This document shows, piece by piece, positions 25,851-33,708 of a stretch of 64,000 nucleotides of DNA. Origin of the DNA: DASSJT01 sp963715025 (GTDB lineage: Bacteria > Actinomycetota > Actinomycetes > Actinomycetales > Dermatophilaceae); NCBI GenBank assembly GCA_963715025.1, contig CAVQQQ010000009.1:930001-994000 (forward strand). The letters run 5' to 3'. The stretch's first letter is position 1. The number at the start of each line of letters is the position of its first letter. Made by a program: the position numbers and the translations under genes. The notes under the pieces are model-generated. The model saw only the letters and a list, made by a program, of their open reading frames with translations, was not told the DNA's origin and did not search any database.

Positions 25851-26195
25851 ATGTCCACGGCGATCGGAACCGTCATCTACCCCGTCAAGGACCTGGCCCA
25901 GGCCAAGAGCATCCTCACCGCGATCCTCGGCACCCAGCCGGACTTCGACCAGCCCTACTACGTCGGCTACCGGGTCGGCGGCCAGGACATCGGCCTCGAC
26001 CCCAACGGCCACGCCCGGGGGTGGACCGGCGCGGTCGCCTTTTGGCATGTCGAGAATCTCGCCGAGACCGCCAAGCGCCTGTTGGACGCCGGCGCCGAGA
26101 CGGTGGAGGAGGCGCACGACGTGGGTGGCGGCAAGCTGGTCGCGGCGTTCAGGGACGTCGACGGCAACATGATCGGGCTCGTCCAGGAGCCGTGA
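25851..26195 (+). CDS. VOC (glyoxalase-like) family protein
   Basis: 114 residues, one vicinal-oxygen-chelate domain of two beta-alpha-beta-beta-beta units: IYPVKDLAQAKSILTAILG and FWHVENLAETAKRLLDAGAE, ending AAFRDVDGNMIGLVQEP. Substrate unknown; the usual metal ligands are only partly evident. An excellent ribosome site (AAAGGAG) fixes the start. It is divergent from the truncated sigma-factor gene; ECF41 sigma factors are often next to small oxidoreductase/VOC type genes, so it may be a former target. Confidence 0.85.
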   Translation: MSTAIGTVIYPVKDLAQAKSILTAILGTQPDFDQPYYVGYRVGGQDIGLDPNGHARGWTGAVAFWHVENLAETAKRLLDAGAETVEEAHDVGGGKLVAAFRDVDGNMIGLVQEP

Positions 26196-26381
26196 CGATC
26201 GGTCCCGGCGACGCTTCGCGATCTCATGCGCGACGGAGGATGGCTCTGACGGCCAGACGACATTGTCTCGGTTCCCAGACGATTAAGTGCTTGTCACGGG
26301 ATCGCCCAAGGGCTGTCCGGTGGGACGATGCGGGTCTACAGTCCGAATCGCCACACCCAGTCACCTCACTGGAGGATCGCC

Positions 26382-27293
26382 ATGACCCGCCGTCTCCCCG
26401 CCCTATTCGTCGCCGGCTCAGTCGCCGCGGCCCTCTCGCTCACCGCCTGCGGATCGGACACCCTCGACTCCGGATCGACGAGTTCGAGTTCGAGCACCAG
26501 CAGCACCGCTGCAGCTGGCGGCGCCGACCCTGCCCTGGTCGCCAAGCTGCCCGCCAAGATCAAGTCGGCCGGCGTCATCACGATTGGCGTTGACGCCAGC
26601 TACGCTCCCAACGAGTTCCTCGCCGCGGACGGGAAAACGGTGCAGGGCATGGACGTCGACCTCTTCAACGCCGTGGCCGCCAAGTTCGGCGTGAAGACCG
26701 AGTACCAGAACGCCGGATTCGACACGATCATCCTCGGCGTGACATCAGGCAAGTACGACGTCGGTGTCTCCAGCTTCACCATCAACGACGAGCGCAAGAA
26801 GCAGGTCAACATGGTGAGCTACTTCAACGCCGGCACACAGTGGGCGGTCAAGAAGGGGAACCCCAACAAGGTCGACCTCAACAACGCCTGCGGGCTCAAC
26901 ATCGGCGTCCAGAAGGGCACGGTCCAGATCGACGACCTCACAGCCCGCTCCAAGAAGTGCACCGACGCTGGGAAGCCGGCGATCAAGCAGATCGTCGAGC
27001 AGCTGCAGAGCAAGGTCACCGCTGACGTCGTCTCGGGCAAGGCCGACGCCATGCTCGCCGACTCGCCCGTGTGCCTCTACGCCGTCCAGCAGACCAACGG
27101 CCAGCTCGAGGCGCTCGGCGACATCTACGACTCGGCCCCTTACGGTTTCGTGGTCCCGAAGGCAGAGACCGACTTCGCGCAGGCCATCGCGGACGCGCTC
27201 AAGGCGATCAAGACCTCCGGTGCCTACGACACCGCCCTGAAGAACTGGGGCAACGAGAGCGGCGCCATCTCCGACTTCGCGGTCAACCCGTGA
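26382..27293 (+). CDS. Polar amino acid ABC transporter, lipoprotein binding protein
   Basis: 303 residues. Lipoprotein signal with lipobox LTAC (Cys23), then a Ser/Thr-rich linker and an SBP type 3 domain (VITIGVDASYAPNEFLAADGKTVQGMDVDLFNAVAAKFG; YDVGVSSFTINDERKKQ). It captures polar amino acids outside the membrane; two further Cys (NNACGLN and SKKCTDAG) may form a disulfide. GGAGG lies eight bases before ATG. First gene of a three-gene importer operon (binding protein, permease, ATPase). Confidence 0.92.
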   Translation: MTRRLPALFVAGSVAAALSLTACGSDTLDSGSTSSSSSTSSTAAAGGADPALVAKLPAKIKSAGVITIGVDASYAPNEFLAADGKTVQGMDVDLFNAVAAKFGVKTEYQNAGFDTIILGVTSGKYDVGVSSFTINDERKKQVNMVSYFNAGTQWAVKKGNPNKVDLNNACGLNIGVQKGTVQIDDLTARSKKCTDAGKPAIKQIVEQLQSKVTADVVSGKADAMLADSPVCLYAVQQTNGQLEALGDIYDSAPYGFVVPKAETDFAQAIADALKAIKTSGAYDTALKNWGNESGAISDFAVNP

Positions 27294-27316
27294 CCTGCTG
27301 AGACGATGGCACTCCG

Positions 27317-28303
27317 ATGACTGCGGACACCGCTGAGCGAGTCGGCCAGGCGGACCGGCCGGGCGTGATCCACGCCCGGCCGGTCCCGCACCCATGGCGC
27401 TGGGTCATGCTCGCCATCATCGCGATCCTCGTCGCGATGGGGATCAGCTCATTCCTCACCAATGCCAAGTGGGACTTCCCGTTTGCCTGGCAGGTGATGA
27501 AGTTCAACCCCGTGCTCAACGGCTTGGTCCGGGGCACCATCGTCGCCACGGTCGTGTCGATGATCCTCGGCGTCGTGCTCGGAGTCCTGATCGCCATCAT
27601 GCGGCTGTCGAGCAACCCGGTTCTGCGCTGGGTCTCGTTCGTCTACACCTGGTTCTTCCGGGCCATGCCCCGGTATGTGCTCCTCACCCTGCTCGGAGTG
27701 GGGCTCCTGTACCTCTATCCCGAACTGGACTTCGGGCTCCCGTTCGCGCAGCAGATCGCCAGCCTCTTCGGCCTGAGCAGCGACCTGACCATCTGGACCC
27801 TCGACGTGCGGACCATCAGCAGCGGCATCCTCGTCGGCATCATCGGCCTGGGCCTGTCGGAGGCTGCCTACATGGCCGAGATCGCGCGCGCCGGCATCTT
27901 GTCGGTCGACCGCGGCCAGGCCGAGGCCGCACAAGCCCTCGGCATGTCGAGCAGCAAGACCATGCGCCGGATCGTGCTGCCGCAGGCCATGCGCGTCATC
28001 GTCCCGCCGACAGGGAACGAGACCATCGCCATGGTCAAGGACACCTCGCTGCTGGCGGCGGTGCCGGTCAATGCAGAGCTCTTCTACCAAGCCCAGGTCG
28101 TGGCCAACAACACCTACCGCATCATGCCCGCGTACCTCGCGGCCGTGGCCTGGTACCTCATCGTCTGCTCCGTCCTGATGGTCGGGCAGTCCTACCTCGA
28201 GCGGTACTTCGGCCGCGGATTCGGCACCAAGCCGGCGGGCAGGCAATCCGCGCTGGGACGACTCATGTCGTTCCGTGGCGGCGGCGGAGCAGGAGGCATG
28301 TGA
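27317..28303 (+). CDS. Amino acid ABC transporter permease (HisM/GlnP type)
   Basis: 328 residues with an N-terminal extension. The His/Glu/Gln/Arg/opine permease domain has about five helices, and the EAA loop for ATPase contact reads QAEAAQALGMSSSKTMRRIVLPQAMRVIVPP. Together with its partners it imports polar amino acids. The stop and next start share one base (TGATG), so permease and ATPase are coupled. Confidence 0.92.
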   Translation: MTADTAERVGQADRPGVIHARPVPHPWRWVMLAIIAILVAMGISSFLTNAKWDFPFAWQVMKFNPVLNGLVRGTIVATVVSMILGVVLGVLIAIMRLSSNPVLRWVSFVYTWFFRAMPRYVLLTLLGVGLLYLYPELDFGLPFAQQIASLFGLSSDLTIWTLDVRTISSGILVGIIGLGLSEAAYMAEIARAGILSVDRGQAEAAQALGMSSSKTMRRIVLPQAMRVIVPPTGNETIAMVKDTSLLAAVPVNAELFYQAQVVANNTYRIMPAYLAAVAWYLIVCSVLMVGQSYLERYFGRGFGTKPAGRQSALGRLMSFRGGGGAGGM

Positions 28304-29187
28304 TGGCACCAGCAACCGAGACAGACACCGTCCAGCAGGCGGGTGGCGCGGGGAAACGCCCGGACGGCATGCCCCTCGTTCACGCCGTCAACGTCCTGAA
28401 GAGCTTCCACGGCACCGAGGTGCTCAAGGGGATCGACATGGACGTGCGCCAACGGGAGGTCGTCTGCCTGCTCGGGCCTTCCGGCTCCGGCAAGACGACC
28501 TTCCTCCGGTGCATCAACCAGCTTGAGACCATCGACGGCGGACGCATCTGGGTCGACGGCCATCTGATGGGTTACCGCGAGAGCGGCGGGCACCTCAATC
28601 GGCTCACCGACCGGCAGATCGCGGCGCAGCGGCGCGAGATCGGGATGGTGTTCCAGCGGTTCAACCTGTTCCCGCACAAGACTGCGCTCGAGAACATCGT
28701 CGAGGCGCCGGTGCAGGTCAAGGGCGAGAAGAAGGACGAGGCCACGGCGCGAGCCCTGGAACTGCTCGAGAGGGTGGGGCTCAAGGACAAACCTTCGGCC
28801 TACCCGGCCCAGCTGTCGGGCGGCCAGCAGCAGCGCGTCGCGATCGCCCGGGCCCTGGCCATGCGGCCCAAGCTCATGCTCTTCGACGAGCCGACGTCGG
28901 CCCTTGACCCTGAGCTGGTCGGCGAGGTGCTGGACGTGATGCGCGAGCTTGCGCACGACGGGATGACCATGATCGTGGTGACTCACGAGATGAGCTTCGC
29001 GCGGGAGGTGGCAGACCGGGTCGTGTTCATGGACGGCGGGGTCGTCGTCGAGCAGGGCAATCCCCGCGACGTCATCAACAACCCCCAGCACGAGCGCACC
29101 AGGACGTTCCTGCGGCGAATGCTGTCAGAAACCGACAAGCCCCGGTCCGGTCCCACCAAGCCGGTTGGACCGGTACCACCGCTCTGA
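28303..29187 (+). CDS. Amino acid ABC transporter ATP-binding protein (GlnQ type)
   Basis: 294 residues. Walker A GPSGSGKTT, Q-loop MVFQRFNLFPH, signature LSGGQQQRVAIARAL, Walker B LMLFDEPTSALDPE and H-loop VTHEMSF are all intact. There is an extended N terminus and a Pro-rich tail. It energises the importer encoded just upstream. AGGAGG sits six bases before ATG. A longer overlapping frame starting inside the permease is not the true start. Confidence 0.93.
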   Translation: MAPATETDTVQQAGGAGKRPDGMPLVHAVNVLKSFHGTEVLKGIDMDVRQREVVCLLGPSGSGKTTFLRCINQLETIDGGRIWVDGHLMGYRESGGHLNRLTDRQIAAQRREIGMVFQRFNLFPHKTALENIVEAPVQVKGEKKDEATARALELLERVGLKDKPSAYPAQLSGGQQQRVAIARALAMRPKLMLFDEPTSALDPELVGEVLDVMRELAHDGMTMIVVTHEMSFAREVADRVVFMDGGVVVEQGNPRDVINNPQHERTRTFLRRMLSETDKPRSGPTKPVGPVPPL

Positions 29188-29243
29188 CCGGCACCACTGC
29201 CTGATCGGCACCACCGATCCAAAATCTCCGACCTAGGGAGCCC

Positions 29244-29666
29244 ATGTCGCCCGTGCTGTGGCTGGCGCCGCTGCTGTCCTTCGTGGGCGCCGCCCTCGGC
29301 GCCGGGCTGGCGTTCCGCGCCGCACAGCGGGGCACACAGCAGCGCGAGCTGGCGGGTCGACGTGAGGAGTGGGGGCGCAGGTTCACTCTGGCGCTGACCG
29401 ACATGGCCGACGCCGAACCGCGGCGACGCGCACTGGGCCACGCACTGCTCGCGCATCTGGCCCGGAGCGACCTCGCCACCGCCGAGGAGCGCGAGCTCGC
29501 CGACCACCTGCTGACCGAGGCGGCGTTGTCGACCGAGCAGGGCGAGGACCTGCGGGAGGTGACCGGAGGGGCGGCGCTGGACGACCTCACCCTCGTGGAG
29601 GAGGATGGAATTGGGACTACCGGCGAGTCCGGGTCCGCCGAGATGGGAGGAGTAGGGAGGCCATGA
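29244..29666 (+). CDS. Small membrane-anchored protein of unknown function
   Basis: 140 residues. One N-terminal hydrophobic helix (VLWLAPLLSFVGAALGAGLAF) is followed by a charged helical region (QQRELAGRREEWGRRFTLALTDMADAEPRRRALGHALLAHL) likely to be cytoplasmic, and an acidic/Gly-rich tail. No family recognised. It starts 56 bp after the ABC ATPase and is coupled by ATGA to the 51-residue gene that follows. Confidence 0.65.
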   Translation: MSPVLWLAPLLSFVGAALGAGLAFRAAQRGTQQRELAGRREEWGRRFTLALTDMADAEPRRRALGHALLAHLARSDLATAEERELADHLLTEAALSTEQGEDLREVTGGAALDDLTLVEEDGIGTTGESGSAEMGGVGRP

Positions 29667-29818
29667 GCCGGATCATCCGCGTCAGCCGAGACCAGGTGTC
29701 GGCCGCCCGCGCCCTGATCGTCCTGCGCGGGGGCGCCGACAAGGTCGACCCGCTGATCCGCAAGATTGCCGAGGCCAAGCCGGCAAACGGCACCCAGGCG
29801 GTCCACACCCCCGCCTGA
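29663..29818 (+). CDS. 51-residue basic protein coupled to the gene above
   Basis: Short protein MSRIIRVSRDQV...RALIVLRGGADKVDPLIRKIAEAK, basic and probably helical, without Cys. Start chosen because GGGAGG directly precedes it and the ATG overlaps the previous stop. Longer frames through this region are shadows. Function unknown; the pair with the upstream membrane-anchored protein suggests a joint role. Confidence 0.6.
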   Translation: MSRIIRVSRDQVSAARALIVLRGGADKVDPLIRKIAEAKPANGTQAVHTPA

Positions 29819-29826
29819 GGTTGGCC

Positions 29827-29900
29827 GCTCGCCCCAGCCCGGTCGCTCGCCCCAGCCCGGTCGCCTCGCCCCAGCCCGGTCGCCTCGCCCCAGCCCGGTC
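29827..29900. repeat. Four tandem 18-19 bp repeats upstream of galE
   Basis: Units at 29827-29844 and 29845-29862 (18 bp, GCTCGCCCCAGCCCGGTC) and at 29863-29881 and 29882-29900 (19 bp with one added C), then a partial unit. They lie between the 51-residue gene and galE. The third and fourth units are identical, so expansion is recent. Confidence 0.9.
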
Positions 29901-29978
29901 GCCTCGCCGGAGGCCGGTTCTCGCTTGGCCGCGTGGTGGGGTGCCATCGCGGCCGGCCCCACGGCATACGGTGTGTCC

Positions 29979-30995
29979 ATGCGCGTCCTCGTCTCCGGCG
30001 GTGCCGGCTACATCGGCTCCCACACCGTCGTCCAGCTCGTGGCTGCGGGCCACGACGTCGTCATCGTCGACAGCTTCGCCAACGCCAAGCCCGCCGTGGT
30101 CAACCGGCTGGAGGCCATCACCGGCCGACACCTGCCGGTGTCCTCGTTCGACCTGACCGACCGCGACAAGACCGAGCACCTGTTCGCCCACGAGCCGTTC
30201 GACGCGGTCATCCACTTCGCTGGGCTGAAGGCCGTGGGCGAGAGTGTCGAGAAGCCGCTGGAGTACTACGAGAACAACCTTGACTCGACCTTCTCCCTGG
30301 TGCGCGCGATGCGGCGGCACGGGGTGCACAAGCTGGTCTTCTCCTCCTCTGCGACGGTCTACGGCCACGACGCTCCGGTCCCGATGCGCGAGGACCTCCC
30401 CACCTCGGCCACCAGCCCCTACGGCTGGACCAAGGTGATGATCGAGCAGGTCCTGCGCGACGTGGCGGCGGCCGACCCCACCTGGCGGGTGGCGCTGCTG
30501 CGCTACTTCAACCCGGTCGGCGCCCACAGCTCGGGGACGATCGGCGAGGACCCGCAGGGCATCCCCAACAACCTGGTGCCCTACATCGCGCAGGTCGCGG
30601 TGGGGCGGCTGGACAGGGTGCAGGTGTTCGGCGACGACTACCCCACGCCCGACGGCACCGCCCTGCGCGACTACATCCACATCGAGGACCTCGCCGCCGG
30701 GCACCTCGCTGCTCTGCACAAGCTCGGCAACACCGAGCAGCCGGTCAGCACGTGGAACCTCGGCACCGGCCACGGCACCAGCGTGCTGGAGGTACTCGCC
30801 GCCTTCTCCAGGGCGGTCGGCCGCGACCTCCCCTACGAGGTCGTGGGCCGGCGCACCGGTGACGTCGCCGCGTCCTATGCCGACCCCTCCCGCGCCGAGG
30901 CGGAGCTGGGCTGGCGGGCCAAGCGCGACATCGACGACATGTGCCGCGACGTGTGGCACTGGCAGTCCCAGAACCCGTACGGCTACCCCGACTGA
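29979..30995 (+). CDS. galE: UDP-glucose 4-epimerase
   Basis: 338 residues, complete. NAD-binding VLVSGGAGYIGSHTVVQL, catalytic Ser in FSSSATVYG and Tyr/Lys in SPYGWTKVMIE (YxxxK), and RYFNPVGAH plus LRDYIHIEDLAAGH typical of GalE. It interconverts UDP-glucose and UDP-galactose for cell-wall or exopolysaccharide sugars. ATG 29979 begins the family's standard N terminus; the frame upstream runs through the tandem repeats. A hairpin at 31065-31088 follows. Confidence 0.93.
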   Translation: MRVLVSGGAGYIGSHTVVQLVAAGHDVVIVDSFANAKPAVVNRLEAITGRHLPVSSFDLTDRDKTEHLFAHEPFDAVIHFAGLKAVGESVEKPLEYYENNLDSTFSLVRAMRRHGVHKLVFSSSATVYGHDAPVPMREDLPTSATSPYGWTKVMIEQVLRDVAAADPTWRVALLRYFNPVGAHSSGTIGEDPQGIPNNLVPYIAQVAVGRLDRVQVFGDDYPTPDGTALRDYIHIEDLAAGHLAALHKLGNTEQPVSTWNLGTGHGTSVLEVLAAFSRAVGRDLPYEVVGRRTGDVAASYADPSRAEAELGWRAKRDIDDMCRDVWHWQSQNPYGYPD

Positions 30996-31064
30996 AAGCC
31001 CAACTGGGCGGCAGACATGGGACTTTGGTCCGTGGCTGGCCTGCTGCCGCTCCGACAGTCTTGG

Positions 31065-31088
31065 CCGCGAGACCGCGGCCTCTCGCGG
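31065..31088. terminator. Hairpin downstream of galE
   Basis: CCGCGAGA (31065-31072), loop CCGCGGCC, TCTCGCGG (31081-31088), followed by TTCTA. It is 70 bp after the galE stop and four bases before the TACTAC dyad of the cyd promoter, so it separates the two transcripts. Confidence 0.55.
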
Positions 31089-31091
31089 TTC

Positions 31092-31127
31092 TACTACGCC
31101 TTGTAGTATCCACCACCGGACGTAGTA
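31092..31127. promoter_or_regulatory. BlaI-like TACTAC/GTAGTA operator at the cydA promoter
   Basis: TACTAC (31092-31097), GCCTT, GTAGTA (31103-31108), and a third half-site GTAGTA at 31122-31127. The dyad resembles actinobacterial BlaI boxes. TTGTAG (31101) and TAGTAA (31123) are 16 bp apart and could be the -35/-10 elements, so binding would block the promoter. The blaI gene closes the same gene string at 37140. Confidence 0.6.
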
Positions 31128-31152
31128 AGTCGGCTCGACCGCGGGAGCAAAC

Positions 31153-32580
31153 ATGGATGCCCTGGACCTTGCTCGGTGGCAGTTCGCCATCACCACCGTC
31201 TACCACTTCTTGTTCGTGCCCATCACGATCGGGCTCTCGGCTGTCGTGGCCGGCTACCACACGGCCTGGGTGCGCACCCGCAATCCGCAATACCTGCGCA
31301 TCTCCAAGTTCCTCGGCAAGCTGTTCACGATCAACTTCGCCCTCGGGCTCGTGACGGGCATCGTCCAGGAATTCCAGTTCGGCATGAACTGGAGCGACTA
31401 CTCCCGCTTCGTGGGCGACATCTTCGGGGCGCCCCTGGCGATCGAGGCCCTGCTGGCCTTCTTCCTGGAGTCGACCTTCCTGGGCCTGTGGATCTTCGGC
31501 TGGGGCAAGCTGCCCGAGAAGCTCCACGCCGCCACCATCTGGCTGGTCCACATCGGCACGGTCCTGTCGGCCTACTTCATCCTCGCCGCCAACTCCTTCA
31601 TGCAGAATCCGGTCGGCTTCAGGTTCAACCCCCAGACCCACCGGGCCGAGCTGACCGACTTCTACGCCGTGCTGACCAACAAGGTCCAGCTCGTGACCTT
31701 TCCCCACGTCGTCCTCTCCGCGTACATGGTCGGCGGCGCCTTCGTGATGGGCGTCAGCCTCTGGCTGATGCGCCGCGACCGCCAGCATGACGACGCCCCC
31801 ATGTACCGTCGCGCGGCCCGGGTCGGCGCGATCCTCACCCTCGTCGCGAGTGTCGGCGTCGTGGTCAGCGGTGACCTCCAGGGCAAGATCATGACCGAAG
31901 TCCAGCCGATGAAAATGGCTGCGGCGGAGGCGCTGTACGAGAACGCCGGCAGCTGTGCGGGCTTCTCGGTGCTGACGATCGGCTCGCTGGACGGCAGTCA
32001 GGAGAAGTTCGCGGTCAAGGTGCCCTGCGTGCTCAGCTTCCTCGCCACCGGCAGCACGAGCGGTTCCGTCGAGGGCATCAACCCGCTGAAGAAGGAGCTC
32101 GTCGCCACCTACGGCACTGGCAACGCGCTCACCGCAGACATGACCTACACGCCCAACATCCCGCTCTCGTACTGGAGCTTCCGGCTCATGATGGGTGCCG
32201 GGTTCCTGGCCATGGCCGCCGCCCTCGCACTCCTGTGGGCGACGCGACGCGGCCGTATGCCGGGTGCGCGCCCCTGGGTCTGGGTCGCGGCGATCACGCC
32301 GCTGCTCCCGGTGTTCGCCAACAGCTTCGGCTGGATCTTCACCGAGGTCGGACGGCAGCCCTGGATCGTCTACGGGCTGATGACCACCGACGTCGGGGTC
32401 TCGCCGTCCGTCTCCACGGGAGAGGTGATCACCTCCATGGTCGTCTTCACCCTGCTCTACGGCGCACTGGCTGTGGTCGAGGTGAAGCTCTTGCTCACCT
32501 ACATCCGCCGGGGCGCGGAGCCCTTCGAGGAGCCCGCCACCCCCTCCGACGAGGACGCCCCCCTGGCGTTCGCCTACTGA
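31153..32580 (+). CDS. cydA: Cytochrome bd ubiquinol/menaquinol oxidase subunit I
   Basis: 475 residues, nine or so helices, the short-Q-loop form. Seen: LDLARWQFAITTVYHFLFVPITIGLS with the heme-ligand His, LAIEALLAFFLESTFLGLWIFGW with the paired Glu, and GRQPW in the C-terminal part. It oxidises quinol and reduces oxygen with high affinity. First gene of cydABDC, under the dyad at 31092-31127. Expression is expected under low oxygen or when the caa3 branch is impaired. Confidence 0.95.
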   Translation: MDALDLARWQFAITTVYHFLFVPITIGLSAVVAGYHTAWVRTRNPQYLRISKFLGKLFTINFALGLVTGIVQEFQFGMNWSDYSRFVGDIFGAPLAIEALLAFFLESTFLGLWIFGWGKLPEKLHAATIWLVHIGTVLSAYFILAANSFMQNPVGFRFNPQTHRAELTDFYAVLTNKVQLVTFPHVVLSAYMVGGAFVMGVSLWLMRRDRQHDDAPMYRRAARVGAILTLVASVGVVVSGDLQGKIMTEVQPMKMAAAEALYENAGSCAGFSVLTIGSLDGSQEKFAVKVPCVLSFLATGSTSGSVEGINPLKKELVATYGTGNALTADMTYTPNIPLSYWSFRLMMGAGFLAMAAALALLWATRRGRMPGARPWVWVAAITPLLPVFANSFGWIFTEVGRQPWIVYGLMTTDVGVSPSVSTGEVITSMVVFTLLYGALAVVEVKLLLTYIRRGAEPFEEPATPSDEDAPLAFAY

Positions 32581-32627
32581 CGCCTGCCCAGTGACCCTGC
32601 CCCGCGGCATACAGACAAGGACTCACC

Positions 32628-33656
32628 ATGGAACTCTCCACCGTCTGGTTCATCCTCATCGCCGTGCTCTGGACCGGCTACCTCACCCTCGAGGGCTTCG
32701 ACTTCGGGGTGGGCATGCTGCTGCCGGTGCTCGGCCGCGGCCGTGATGCGGCAGACACCGAGCGGCGCCGCCGCGTGCTCCTCAACACCATCGGTCCGGT
32801 GTGGGACGGCAACGAGGTGTGGGTCCTCACCGCAGGCGGCGCCACCTTCGCGGCCTTCCCACACTGGTACGCCACGATGTTCAGCGCGTTCTACCTCCCA
32901 CTGCTGCTCATCCTCGTGGCCCTCATCGTGCGCAACATGGGCTTCGACTACCGCGGCAAGCGCGACAGCGACACCTGGCGGGCGCGCTGGGACCTGTGCA
33001 TCGTCATCGGGTCGGCGATCCCGGCGGTTCTCTGGGGCGTGGCCCTGACCAACCTCGTCCACGGCCTGCCGATCAACGCCGCAAAGGAGTTCACCGGCAA
33101 CCTGTTCACCCTGCTCAACCCGGTCGCCCTGCTCGGCGGCGTCGTCACCCTCGGGCTGTTCCTGACCCACGGTGCGTTCTTCATCGCCCTCAAGACCGAC
33201 GGCCCGATCCGGCACGACGCCCGCTCCATCGCCACCCGCATCGGCGTGGTCACAGCAGCCTTCGCCGTGGTCCTGCTGCTGGCCCTGGGTGCCGACCGCG
33301 GCAGCGCCGCCTCGTGGATCACCACAGTGGTCGCGGCCCTTGCGCTGGTCGGCGCGCTGGCGGCAAATCTGCAGGGCCGCGAGGGCCTGGCGTTCGCCGG
33401 CACCTTTGTCACCATCGCGATGGCCGTGGTCACGTACTTCATCCTGCTGTTCCCCGATGTCATGCCGTCCACCACCGACCCGGCCTGGTCGCTCACGACG
33501 GCCAACGCGTCCAGCACCGACTACACGCTGAAGATCATGACCGTCGTCGCTCTGGTCTTCACGCCGATCGTGCTGGCCTACCAGTCGTGGACCTACTGGG
33601 TGTTCCGCAAGCGCATCGCGACCCAGCACATCCCGGCCCCGGTGGCGGTGCGGTGA
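32628..33656 (+). CDS. cydB: Cytochrome bd oxidase subunit II
   Basis: 342 residues, full length. LTLEGFDFGVGMLLPVLGR and GPVWDGNEVWVLTAGGATFAAFP are the CydB hallmarks; eight to nine membrane helices follow. It pairs with CydA in the membrane. AAGGA precedes the ATG. The 47-bp gap after cydA contains one copy of the dispersed octamer. Confidence 0.95.
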   Translation: MELSTVWFILIAVLWTGYLTLEGFDFGVGMLLPVLGRGRDAADTERRRRVLLNTIGPVWDGNEVWVLTAGGATFAAFPHWYATMFSAFYLPLLLILVALIVRNMGFDYRGKRDSDTWRARWDLCIVIGSAIPAVLWGVALTNLVHGLPINAAKEFTGNLFTLLNPVALLGGVVTLGLFLTHGAFFIALKTDGPIRHDARSIATRIGVVTAAFAVVLLLALGADRGSAASWITTVVAALALVGALAANLQGREGLAFAGTFVTIAMAVVTYFILLFPDVMPSTTDPAWSLTTANASSTDYTLKIMTVVALVFTPIVLAYQSWTYWVFRKRIATQHIPAPVAVR

Positions 33657-33708
33657 CGCTCGGCAGACCGGACCCAGCCGTCCGGCATACCCCTCGAGTG
33701 TGCTCACG

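Noticed and set aside
29827..29900. CRISPR array
   Set aside because: Repeats are adjacent with no spacers and no cas genes.
30745..32610. 621-residue minus-strand frame across cydA
   Set aside because: Complement of cydA; composition is His/Asp/Val-rich shadow with no domain.
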